In this document: positions 53,761 to 64,000 of the stretch, in pieces
Position numbering within the stretch: position 1 is the first letter of the stretch
Layout of the letters: each line of letters begins with the position of its first letter
Source: Sequoia sempervirens
Lineage: Eukaryota; Streptophyta; Pinopsida; Cupressales; Cupressaceae
DNA: 64,000 bases
Direction of reading: 5' to 3'
NCBI GenBank assembly: GCA_007258455.2
Contig: VDFB02018507.1
Span: 124,001 to 188,000, forward strand
The notes under the pieces: model-generated
Database searches by the model: none
Told to the model about the DNA's origin: nothing
What the model saw: only the letters and a program-made list of their open reading frames with translations
Program-made: the position numbers and the translations under genes

Positions 53761-55161
53761 TTTGTTTCCTTTGAATCGAATATAGTTTGATAAAATATTT
53801 TTGTTCCTTGTATTTTAAGCTTCAAGATTCAAAAAATTTATCATATATTTATCTGTTCAATTATCCTTACAATAATTGGAGGTAGGGTTTAATTTGTACA
53901 AGCTCTTTACAATGCGTAACTAAGGTTTTAATATAAAATTGTTTATTTTTTTGTTTTAACTTTTAAAAAATTAAACTAAAAAGGGTCCTAAATTATATTG
54001 CACATGTTCTTGCCTCTACTATTGGATTTTTTCACAACTCTAACCCCATTTTAGTATATCTACACTTGTTCTTGCAAAAATCCACAAAACTTTTAGCATT
54101 TTGTAGAAACAAAGATTGTGATTTGAAAAATTTAGAGTAAATTGAGGTCAAGTGGAAGAGATTTGGTTTGTGCGACATAAATGTGGGAAAGTGATAAATA
54201 ATTTGAAAAGAGGAAAGTTTGGTGACTTGTCTTTATGACAATTAGCAAGTTTGAAGGGTGAGACTTGGGCATTTGAAGGCATATTGAACTATATTGCTTT
54301 CTTTAGGTATAATTGACAACCATTGAAGATGTTTGGCATTGGGTTTGGATTTGTATGGTGAGTAGTAGTGAGTCGGAGAATATTATGCAAAACCCAAGAT
54401 TATATAGACTAAGACTAATTTTAGGACTTGTTTATGGTGTCTCAAATGTTGAAGTGGACTTACAAGTTACATGTCCTTTGTACACATTGTATAGAAGCTA
54501 TATGTGTAGAAAATCCATGAATTCTTAGAAATATGGTTACTTCCATTATCTTATCATTCTATGTTGAAATTAAATTTACACAATCAAATAATTTTGCATA
54601 AATAGTATAACAAATTGCAAGGAAAATGTTATGGAATGAATTTTTGTTTTATTTTTAGAAATATTGAGTCATGACACACTTTATTTTTTCAAGTAAAACA
54701 ATAAAATGCATTAGTGTATTGTTTTTGAATCAAGGTTGGACAAATCAGAAGCAATGCCTTGATGCATTGAATCTAGAGGAAAAATGGTTACTTTTAAAAT
54801 TGAGTACATTTGCCAATATAGTATTTCTTTCACTATAGCTCTCCGCCATTACTAGAGTCAATCTTAAATCATTTGAATTTCATTAGTTCTATTTTTATTT
54901 TTGTTCACATTTGATCTTTACTAGTACAAAAATAATATTGTAAAATTTTAATTTTAATAATTTTTCCTAAGTTCATAAAATATTGTTTTGATGAAAAATG
55001 GATCCTAGGCCTAATGCATAGAACACTAACATCAATCCTTTTTCAAGAGAGCATTAGGATACAAATCCACAAGGAAAATCAATTGAATTGCAACCTCATA
55101 GGTGAGCCAACCAGCCTTGGATCTAATCCTTTTGAGCCTTGGAAAATGATTGGAATTGAAT
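53761..55161. other. AT-rich DNA downstream of TIR copy B
   Basis: Could be intron or intergenic. No P-loop (GxGGxGKTT) or LRR coding sequence was recognised. Confidence 0.5.
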
Positions 55162-55727
55162 TTATTTTAGTAACCTAATTAAACTATGTACCCTAATTTG
55201 AAAATGCAAGATTTCGACAATAGAGAAACTATAATAGAAATTTTCAATACGGGATCTGAAAAAGGAAAAAAATTGTGCACCTTTCTTGCAATTTTGAAGT
55301 TTTTTTGGCAAGATAGAGGTGCCTAGGGCCCCTATGTCCTTATAGGCTTTCTCTAGATCTGAAAATTTGGGTTTAAAACTCTCTATTTTCCCTTCGATTT
55401 CTACTTTGCAAATTTTCATCTTCGGACCTAGACCTGCAATAAATCTAAAAAGAGAAATGGTGGAGGGTGTCTATATATGAGTTTTCCTTTTTCAAACCCC
55501 TATTTTGGTATTTCTACCTCCACAAATAGCCAAAGATCTGATAGATAAAGTGTGTGTTTTCATAATCTTAAGTGCATCTAAGGTTGAAATGAGCTAAAAC
55601 GTATAAAACCTTACTCAAGTGCATTAGAGAAGGATTCCTATATGATAATGGCAAGATATACCTAAGAGAAATTCAAATACCCTTATGAAATCTAAAACAT
55701 AATGATACATTTCCTTAGGGGTGTGTG
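55162..55727. repeat. Possible LTR relic
   Basis: The stretch GGTGTCTATATATGAG, CAAACCCCTATTTTGGTA and TTTCTACCTCCACAAATAG (55460-55530) resembles TATAGG...CAGACCCCTATTTTAGTG and TTTCCACCTCCATGGATAG at 5850-5898 in the LTR of the minus-strand element. Ends were not found. Confidence 0.35.
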
Positions 55728-56980
55728 CAAGAAGTTGAGTCCACTTTTTGGCCAAAAAGTGGAAGTGTTTTCCCTAATTTTCAGCATTTGACACATTTGA
55801 CCTTAAAATTTGAAGCACTTAGAGATGGAATCTTCAAAAAAGTCACTGATCATAAAATGTAGTACTCAGAGTCTAGTTTCCAAATATATAATTTATTTCA
55901 ATACCCAGATTGTACAAATTGAGTTTCAATAGGAATTTCTAAAAACCACTGTTTAAAAGTCACTTTTTTTTACTATACCATGCACGTGTACAACATCCAT
56001 ATTTTGACCTAAATTATCGTATTTTTCTAAATCCCTTTTGGGAAAAGATTTGTGACTCACTGAAGCTTGTTCTTGATATTTTTTTGTAATTTTTTATTGA
56101 ATACTTTTTTTTTTGTTAATTTTTTATTAGGCATATTTGTCATTTTGAAAAATCGTCGTGTACAACACGCATAAGATGACCTTAACTTATCATTTTTTGA
56201 TTTTTTTTTTTTAAATTGAAAAGAATTGTCTGAAGTTTGTTCTCGTGCAATCCATTCGTCAAAATGTTATGTTGATCAAAAGTTATTAAAATATTTAAAA
56301 ACCCTAATATTTAAAGTTTATGGACTAGTTTCATTAGAAATTAATTGAAAAATAGAAAAAATAATCCAATTGTAAAAAAAATTATATATTTGGAATCTAC
56401 ATTGTCTCATCTAAAATGGGTTTTAATTTCGTGCAAAAAATTGTCAGCCATATGTCCAAACTCAGTATTTTTCTCGACATTGTTAGGACTTTCAACTGGT
56501 CAAACCAGGTTGAAGGCCTAGGTTCAGATTCCCAATGCTTTTCTCGAACCAAAATAGAAGGCAAAAACCCGCCTACACAAAAACCCAATTTCAAATTTTT
56601 GGAAATGGGATCCCGTTTTGGGATCTAAAATCAAAACGGAAATTTCCATTTTGAAAATTTTCCTTGAAAATTTTCCAAAACGGAATTTTAAAATGGAAAA
56701 TTTTCAAATCGGATCCCATTTTGAAACTTTCCATTTTGGAAATTTTTTTTGAAAAATTTCATCTGGATCCCGCTTTGAAAATTTTCCAAAACAAAAAATT
56801 TTAAAAACGGATCCCGATTTTTAAAAGCAGCATCCCGTTTTTTAAAAAACGGGATCCTGTTTTTAATTTAGGCTTGGGATCCCGAAGCTAGACGAGATCC
56901 CATTTTTGCAATGCCGATTTTTTTTTTTGGCTAAGGCAAAAACTTCCACGTTTCGTGGACTCAACTTCTTGCACTTACCC
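55728..56980. mobile_element. Non-autonomous TIR DNA transposon of 1.25 kb, possibly PIF/Harbinger-like
   Basis: Terminal inverted repeats start GGGGTGTGTGCAAG on the left and GGGTAAGTGCAAG on the right (minus sense) and share the 20 bases GTGCAAGAAGTTGAGTCCAC, with GTGGAAGT beyond. TTA flanks both ends (55725-55727, 56981-56983), a size and sequence typical of PIF/Harbinger. The longer flank CCTTAGG is also duplicated, so a 7-bp duplication with slightly different ends cannot be excluded. There is no transposase frame. The interior carries GGATCCC modules near its right end. Confidence 0.75.
56605..56915. repeat. GGATCCC(N)TTTT / AAAATTTTCC module array
   Basis: About eight GATCCC or near-identical words (56611, 56713, 56766, 56811, 56832, 56851, 56880 and 56901), most followed by G/A plus a T run, alternate with AAAATTTTCC and CCATTTTGAAA words. 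GGATCCC is near-palindromic, so both strands look alike. Confidence 0.75.
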
Positions 56981-56983
56981 TTA

Positions 56984-57900
56984 GGTTGTAAGTAGAATGA
57001 AGCTTGAAGATGAGAACACTTAAGAAACAAGTCATTAGGCTATAAAAAATGGCTAAGAGCACTTTCCAAACCTAGAATCCATCATGTCCTTCTATTGCCA
57101 ACAAACCCAAATCATTGAAACAAAGCTTGGTAAAATATGAAAATATGCTTTAAAACCTACAAATTCAAATGTATTTGGCAGAATATAGTGATCTCTTGCT
57201 TTTTCCCTTTCTTAATTTTTTTCAATGTTTTTAAATGGTGAAAAGACTAGGTGTTTATAGGTATTTAATCTAATTTCTTGAAAATTAGATCTTGATAGGT
57301 GACAATGAATATTTTAAATTCAAATAATAAAATGTCACCTCTAACATATTTGAATTTAGAGCCAAAATAGGGGGACATAGACACCCTAGGTGCCTATGTC
57401 CCAGACTTATTTTTTAAGATTTTCAGAGTTGAGGACAAAGTATTAAATTAATGCACTTGTTTTCTACTTGTAATTTGTTGGTAAATGTTTAAATGGGCCA
57501 TGGGATGCATAATTTAGAAAATTAGGGCTTGATTAGGGAATTTTGGAATGCATTAATGCAAGGGTCAATAAAGTAGGCCCAAATTAAGCGTGGAGTTGTA
57601 CTATCACCTAAAAGGGAATACAATTTACGATGCTACGAATAGAATCACTAGTTTCAAACAATATGAAAACTATTTCTATGATGTATTTTCAAGCTAATAA
57701 TTGAATAATTCAGAAATCTATGATTTAGTTAATTAAAGTTCAATGAGCCCTTATTCACTTCTAGATCATTCATTAGACATAGTTGTGCACACTAAATAGT
57801 CATAAAAAAGAAGGGAAAAACTTTAAATGAGTTGAAATTTTTACTTCATGAATTCTTTAATGAAATGTTATTTATTCAAATTCTTCACAATATTCTCCAT
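56984..57900. other. Intergenic DNA, no gene seen
   Basis: GACACCCTAGGTGCCTATGTCC near 57387 echoes GTGCCTAGGGCCCCTATGTC near 55320, so this may be the other half of an LTR split by the TIR transposon. No coding motif. Confidence 0.4.
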
Positions 57901-58710
57901 AGCCCAAGCCTACAACTCTTTCAAAGAAGTGAGATAGAGCACAAGTAATTCCAAGGTACTTAACCTACTTATTAGGAATACCCCACTCACATGCTTCTCA
58001 ACTAGTCAATTGGGAGGATTCTCTTCCCAATAAAGAATGACAAAAAATTTAATAATAATTTTTAAACTAGAAAGTGAACAATAGGAATCCAATCTCAACT
58101 TTGTATTTTTTAAATACACATTCAATCTTTGGAACCAAGGAAGTACCATCAACAAATTGAAACATAAGAAGCATATCCTTATTAAGCAACTTCAACCCCT
58201 TTATAGCTGGACCCAAACAATCATGCTTAAGCACACAATGCAAGGTTTCAATAGTAGTAAAAAATAAAGAAGGGGGAAAGAGACAACCTTATCTAATAGA
58301 CCTCTAGAGGCCAAAAGGAGATGAAAGAAACCCATTAACACAAATTTTCACTGAATTATCCTTAAAAAATACCTCCATAGACCTACAAAATTTGATGTTG
58401 AATCCCAAAGCCTTCATTAAACCCAAAAAAAAGCTCCATCCAATCATGTCATAGGCCTTTTGAAAATCAATCAAGCATATTCTCCAAAATCTTTGGCCAA
58501 TATACACTCACAACTTGTTAAAAAATCTCTAAAATAAAGCTTCCCTTAACAAAACCACATTGAGAAGAAGAAATAATCTTAAGAAGTATTTCTTTTACTC
58601 TATTAACAATTAGAGTTGTCCTTTTAAGAATAAATTTTGATAGAGAGATATTTACTTCCCAATGAAGAAGATTTTTCTTTGTTAAGAAAATGGATTCCAT
58701 TTTAATTTTT
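57901..58710 (-). pseudogene. LINE (non-LTR) reverse transcriptase fragment
   Basis: Minus-strand frames read LIVNRVKEILLKIISSSQCG then FVKGSFILEIF (58620-58520), ICLIDFQKAYDMIGWSFFLG (first catalytic Asp region), MKALGFNIKF and ICVNGFLSSPFGL. After a TAG and a TAA in RSIRQGC-type sequence, the frame gives LFFTTIETLHCVLKHDCLGP and FQFVDGTSL, where the usual catalytic ADD has become VDG. This is the plant L1-type RT order. Endonuclease, ORF1 and the 3' end are missing. Confidence 0.88.
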
Positions 58711-60832
58711 CTCTCTCCAATTCAATATTACTAAATAAACTAAAATGATAAAATCTAGAAAATAGATAATAAGAATTAGAAATTATATGTTCTAACCTTA
58801 TCTGTAGCTTTGAAAAAACTAATTAATTTAATTACTATTATGATTTGTCTAAAAAATTCAAAATTGTATGCTTAGAAAAAAATCTATGATAAAATAGATT
58901 TAAAAGGAATGACTTCCTCTCATTTTTTGCAAATGAAAATATTTGTGATATTTGAAACTTGTTAATTACTAATGAGTTGATAATAACTATACCAAACCTG
59001 TGCTATCACATCTATGATTTTAGAGTTCTATGCTATTCATTTAAAAATAAAACGCATAAGTATGCAAATTGCATAAGAATCATAAAAAAACATCTTTGAT
59101 TAGTGGGTGAATTGCTTTCAACTTCATTTGGTGTTAATGAACTACAATAATTTTATAAAAGGTAAAAGGGTACAAGTATTTTTTGCACCACCGCCAAAAT
59201 AATAATGGGTAGGTGTATGTTAACTCCCTCATAGATGAATCTACTAGAGGATTTTTTCGTATTTACCTTATTGTAAATGGAAATAACCTTTCCATAGGAT
59301 TCATCAAGTAAAGGATAGTCAAATGAAATGCATACACTCAACATGAATCAACCTAGATTAATTCAATATTCAATTTTAGGAATAGATATTTTAGAAATAT
59401 TATATGATAATCCAAGAAAGTAAATGTAAGGGATGAAAAACTTATGTCTAAAACAAAGATGGAATATGGCTCATATATGGTGTTGAATTCCACCTTCCTT
59501 GGGATTGAATCCAGTTCCTCTCCATCTATACTTTTTCTTGAAATCAAAATAACCTGTCAATTTTTGGGCATAAATATTTTCTATGGGCATATATATGGTG
59601 TTGAATTTGGTAATCTAAATATTTTCTATGGGCATAAATTTATCTTGCGATCTATGGATCTAATTTGGTAAATTTTATGCTTTTTTTCTTTTTGACTTGC
59701 CTCAAATATTGCTCTTCTTTGATTATTAAGAATAGGTAGTGGGTGAATGAAGGATCATGGGGGCCCAAAAAGTGGCTGACGACTTTTTTATTATCTGAAT
59801 CTGATGAAATGAAAAGGGTTTATTGAGAAAATTGTCATCTTTCCAAAAATATAAGATATGCCTTATTTGGAATTAAATAGATAATTATTATTGATTTTAT
59901 ACATACATTCTGACTAAAGTCCTAATTGATAGGCTAATTAAAAATTATCTATAATTCTTAAATGATTTCACATTTTTTGAATTTGAAAGATGCATCACAT
60001 TCTATGCCTCCCATACTATAGGATAAAAAAAGAAAATTTGAATTTCATAAATTTTTGACCAAGTTATGGTGGTCAAACAAACAAGTTTTAATATTTTTAA
60101 AAAGTTTTAATAAAAAAATCATAACTAATTATTTGCTTGCAAAAAAATTACAAAAAAAAATGTAGCACATCTGGGCATGTGTCCTCTACTTATATTGAAA
60201 GTTTCAAATAAATGTATTATTTTTTCTTGTACTTAGGTTGGTTAGACATACACTTGATTTTTACTTTTTCCTAAAAAAATTAGTACTACTACACTAAAGT
60301 TTCAAATTTTCACCAAATAGATTTATTTTTTTCCAAAAAAGGAATAGTATCTTAGAAACTACATTCAATTTTCTAAAAAATTTGTTCTTACATATTTTTC
60401 AAATTATGTTAATAACTTATTCAAATTTTTATTTCAAGTTGCCTAACTCTGTTTTTTTTAACATTCATTGCCACTTAAGGGCCTAGTTTGGATCCCCATG
60501 ATCCTGCATTGACCTTGGTATTTAAAAATACCTTGGAGAAATCATTATCACAAGGGTCTTGTTATTGTAGGATGACCCACTTGAAAGGATCAAATTTATA
60601 GTCATTGAATTGATGGATGAGAACACTCTTTAGTAATATAGATTCTTTAGAATGATGTGATATGGAATTAATTTATTTTTAATTTTCAATTGAAATTTTC
60701 CTAACATGCTCCTTCTCTTAAAATTATATTCATTAATTTTCTAGATGATAAATGAATGCATATTAAATGCTTTTGAATACAAGGACATAAAAATACATCT
60801 CATAAAACTTGCATGGAATCAACTCACAACAC
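58711..60832. other. AT-rich DNA, no gene seen
   Basis: Small local duplication of TTTTCTATGGGCAT(A)A at about 59577 and 59622. Otherwise nothing supported. Confidence 0.5.
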
Positions 60833-61386
60833 TAATAAAATGGTCAAGAGAGAAAATTTTGAATTTTACCTAGGCCAATTTTGTGGGTACAAGAGCAATC
60901 CAAAAAATGCAAGATTTACTCTAAATTTCAAAAAAATCCTATTTATCGTTGATTCCCACTTAATTTTGGACCCATTTTGAGGGAATATTTTAGTGCAATT
61001 ACATAGTGACATGTGGCACTATCTTTCCATAGGTTTTTCTCCTTCCCTAATACCTATTTTCTCTCTAAATACTCCCCTCATTCATACATTTCCACATTTG
61101 ATTTATCCCTAATAAAATGGTCAAGAGAGAAAATTTTGAATTTTACCTAGGCCAATTTTGTGGGTACAAGAGCAATCCAAAAAATGCAAGATTTACTCTA
61201 AATTTCAAAAAAATCCTATTTATCGTTGATTCCCACTTAATTTTGGACCCATTTTGAGGGAATATTTTAGTGCAATTACATAGTGACATGTGGCACTATC
61301 TTTCCATAGGTTTTTCTCCTTCCCTAATACCTATTTTCTCTCTAAATACTCCCCTCATTCATACATTTCCACATTTGATTTATCCC
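60833..61386. repeat. Perfect 277-bp tandem duplication
   Basis: 60833-61109 and 61110-61386 appear identical throughout (TAATAAAATGGTCAAGAG to TTGATTTATCCC). By eye I find no mismatch. Confidence 0.95.
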
Positions 61387-61800
61387 TACCCTATCTATAC
61401 CAATTTCCACACATGTGTTTCATTATTACCCATTATTTCTAGACATTCATCCTATTAGAGTCACTCAAGGACTAAAGCTTGCAAGATCACCTACAGAACC
61501 AAAATAGCCTTTTACAAGAGAGAAAAGAAAGAATAAATTTGCAATAATGGATGTAAAATACATTAGATCAAATATGATCAATGATGTACAATATTCGATA
61601 CAATTATACTATATAATGCAATGCAAATATACATATGAGACCTTGTTTATATACGCAAGGTTGAGAGATAGGACTAACTAGGATGATGATAGGTGTCTTA
61701 ATCCTATGTCATGTGACAAATAGGGGATAATATTAGATAAGATCATATGTCAACTAAGACTTCTAGAAATAATCCTAACTCACTAAGTAAACTTAACATG
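61387..61800. other. AT-rich DNA, no gene seen
   Basis: No motif recognised. Confidence 0.5.
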
Positions 61801-62112
61801 TGAACACGTGTGGCTGCCCGAAGAGGAATTAAGAGGCTAAAAGATCTAGGTTTTGACCATGTTATGATTGAGGGTGACTCAAAATTGTTTGTGGATTGTC
61901 TAAATGGATTGTCTAACCCCCCTTGGAATATCAGTAGCTTTTTGTACTCTAAACAAGTTCTCTCTTCTATGATAGGTGTTTTAGTTTCCCATATCTACAG
62001 GGAAGGAAATAACCCTGTTGATGCTATCTCCAACTTGGGGCTCTCTTTTCCCCATTGGAAATTTTGGAATTTTGAGGATTTTTCAACTCATGTCAAGGAT
62101 TGGTTCGCTTAG
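61801..62112 (+). pseudogene. LINE 3' RNase H domain fragment
   Basis: An uninterrupted stretch reads AARRGIKRLKDLGFDHVMIE, GDSKLFVDCLNGLSN and VSHIYREGNNPVDAISNLGL, ending KDWFA and a stop at 62110-62112. This is the RVT_3 type RNase H that ends ORF2 of many plant LINEs. The EGDS aspartate and the VDAISN aspartate are present, while the first catalytic Asp lies upstream and is absent. The frame has no Met, so it is a 5'-truncated copy starting near 61800. It is on the opposite strand to the RT fragment at 58 kb, so it is not part of the same copy. Confidence 0.85.
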
Positions 62113-62311
62113 GACCAGATGGGTGGGGCTCCTTTAAACCTTCAACGATGTTTTTGTTTTCCTTGCTTAATGTGTGTCTCACTGCTATGGTCAGGGTGTT
62201 GGTCTCTCGTTCTTTTTTTATTTCAAATTTGACTCATAACATCTATTGGATGATGGGTTGTTTTAGGTAGAGGCGCCTTATTTCAAATTTAAATTTGAAT
62301 CTAACGGTCGT

Positions 62312-62962
62312 ATGGTGATGTTGGGTAAAAGATTAGACCCTATTTGGAAAGCTAAAGGTACTTGTGGTAGTGGTATGGTGGAAAGCCAAGTGTTTAGGAT
62401 GTCAAAGGCTTGGTTGGTTATGTGGCATGCTTATCTGGATCCTCCAGAGGGGGTGAGGTGTGCTTATTGGAGTAGGAAGATTGAATTTGATGGGGGTTGG
62501 GTGATGTCATCCATGTTGGATTTCACTTCCCCTTTCTCTTTTGTGATTTGGCGATGGCAGTCTCACGTGGTCTGGGTGCAAAAGACTTGTTTTTCTACTT
62601 GGCATGCTTTTCTGTGTACAACTCATATGGTGTGGGCTAATTACTATGATAGAAAGGAATGCCTTGACATCAGATGGATGATGTCAATAGTGGTGGGTTT
62701 TATTACTTCATACGCCTTTGTGACTTTGTGTTGTCATTTCAAGGATTTGATGTTGACGGGTGATCTAATTAGAAGGCTTCTTGTGCCTCAAGATATTGCA
62801 AGCTTTCATGGTTTGATAAGTCCTTTATGGAATCATTATCTAATTAATATCTTCCTTGAGATGGTTTATTTTTTAAATATTTTTCTTTTCGTGGAAAGGT
62901 TGAATGATGTGATGGTGGATCCTCTCTCCCTTGAAGGCATGGATTCGAGGCTTTTTCCATGA
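62312..62962 (+). CDS. Unrecognised 216-codon ORF with a 59-residue internal repeat
   Basis: Open from the Met at 62312 to a TGA at 62960-62962. Residues 38-78 and 97-137 align at a constant offset of 59, sharing WHA(Y/F)L, A/N-Y, RK, D, W-x-MS and F-x-x-x-x-x-FV. No family is recognised; it is rich in Trp, His, Met and Phe. It lies 200 bp after the LINE RNase H stop on the same strand, so it may be the long 3' tail of that LINE rather than a gene. No promoter, intron or poly(A) signal was identified. Confidence 0.35.
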   Translation: MVMLGKRLDPIWKAKGTCGSGMVESQVFRMSKAWLVMWHAYLDPPEGVRCAYWSRKIEFDGGWVMSSMLDFTSPFSFVIWRWQSHVVWVQKTCFSTWHAFLCTTHMVWANYYDRKECLDIRWMMSIVVGFITSYAFVTLCCHFKDLMLTGDLIRRLLVPQDIASFHGLISPLWNHYLINIFLEMVYFLNIFLFVERLNDVMVDPLSLEGMDSRLFP

Positions 62963-64000
62963 TGATAGATCACCATGGTGTCTCCTCTTCATTACGCCCT
63001 CGCGTGTTTCTTATACCGTAATCTTTCAGACATTATTTTATTATTTGCAGAGTCTATTCTCACACGGATTATGGGTTCATGATTTGGTTTGCTAAGTTTG
63101 GGTGGCATTTTAAATCCCCCCTCTCACTTTCTCCATGGTTCTAGCTAGACCTTTCTGGAAGCCGTGTGATGTTACCACCATGCTAGTTGAGTTGTTCACT
63201 AATTTTCCACCAAATTGGGGCACCAACTATCTTACTACTTTCTTTTTTATGTCTTCTCACACAAACTCTACTGTTAAGAAAGGTAATTCGATTGTTGGGA
63301 ACTTAAAAAGCTCTTCTTTCCTTCGCCATTGTCACTATAATTCGATGGGGGTCCCAGAAAAAGGTCCAAGCCGTTATCTTGTGTTCCTTTACAGAAAAAC
63401 ATTGAGCTATGGAGGCTAGCATGATGCCATTCTTTATGGCGATGTGTGGTTGGGTGATCCCACAATATTGGTTTACAATTTCTGGGAGATCCTAATTTTT
63501 GCTGAAATCACATATTTTTAGAAAATATAATGATTTAAGCTTTGAAAAGTTCCATTTAAAGGATTCCAATTGAAGAGGGTTTGATCCAGCCACCTTAGAT
63601 CAAACCCCCTTGGATAGAACCCCGCTAGTTTTAAACCATACCTATAACTTTTTCTCCTTTACACCTATCAAAATGCTAATAAAAGATCACTTTTGATTTA
63701 CCTTTTGGGGGATCAAATGAATTCATTTAAATTTTATTTTTGGTAAGTATGTAGTCCTTATTATAAGCTTCCCAAAAATTATTTAATTTTAAATAAATTC
63801 AATTTTATTATTATATTCATTTTTTTATTTCTTGTGAATGTAGGTTTTTCACCGAAAATCAAGTTTTTTGTTCTACACATGTGGAAAAATAGTAGATTAT
63901 CAAAAAAAACTTCTAAAAAATATCAGTGCACTAGATATTGATGTCCTTGATCCAGTTAAAAAAAATTGAATTTCGATACGTACAAAAAAGGATATGTTGT
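62963..64000. other. No gene seen to the window end
   Basis: 62963-63430 keeps the more mixed composition of the preceding ORF and may belong to the same unit. From 63480 the sequence is ordinary AT-rich DNA. Confidence 0.45.

Overview
The window is plant nuclear DNA of the bloated, transposon-rich kind, most likely from a gymnosperm and probably a conifer. The basis is as follows: a tandem pair of TIR-type resistance gene exons whose sequence style (KTLVDHLF, SGWSMDLTQG before a GT donor) resembles conifer TNL genes; PPR relics; an intron-bearing GAPDH pseudogene; and several generations of Ty3/gypsy elements, LINE pieces and DNA transposons separated by long AT-rich DNA. The genus cannot be named from sequence alone. 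I see no intact host protein gene; every recognisable coding region is broken.

Layout. 1-5.3 kb: a 50-bp tandem array, a back-to-back array of PPR-derived pieces, and a region crowded with GACAGT/GATAGT words. 5.33-13.50 kb: an old LTR element on the minus strand (1.27-kb LTRs) carrying gag, a protease relic and an extra ORF but no reverse transcriptase or integrase. 13.56-14.29 kb: a composite palindrome with PPR-derived arms and two 97-bp hairpins. 16.45-17.48 kb: GAPDH pseudogene with introns. 17.96-19.74 kb: a repeat block resembling a CACTA terminus, directly abutting a decayed charged, helical coding region. 21.75-34.55 kb: a structurally complete Ty3/gypsy element with unusually long LTRs of about 4 kb and a perfect ACATG target duplication. 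35.1-38.9 kb: a 3.8-kb CT block that switches to a GA block, with a 20-N gap. 39.6-41.7 kb: a deleted chromovirus relic. 41.9-43.6 kb: compound CT/GA repeats and a TTCGCCAA-rich array. 44.6-47.8 kb: a long, decayed minus-strand coding region of unknown family. 49.2-53.6 kb: tandemly duplicated TIR locus, both copies broken, with a poly(A)-tailed GC-rich insert at the copy boundary. 55.7-57.0 kb: a 1.25-kb TIR transposon full of GGATCCC modules. 57.9-58.7 and 61.8-62.1 kb: LINE reverse transcriptase and RNase H pieces. 60.83-61.39 kb: a perfect 277-bp tandem duplication. 62.3-63.0 kb: a 216-codon ORF with a 59-residue internal repeat.

The most coherent theme is decay. In the 12.8-kb element I read roughly 25 in-frame stops, and nearly all are TAG or TGA where CAG or CGA is expected. 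That is the mark of C-to-T change at methylated CHG and CG sites. The unknown coding relics at 18.4-19.7 and 44.6-47.8 kb show the same tendency.

Limits: all identifications are by eye from translated motifs. Element boundaries rest on repeat alignment and terminal motifs, and names without clear motifs are marked as inference.
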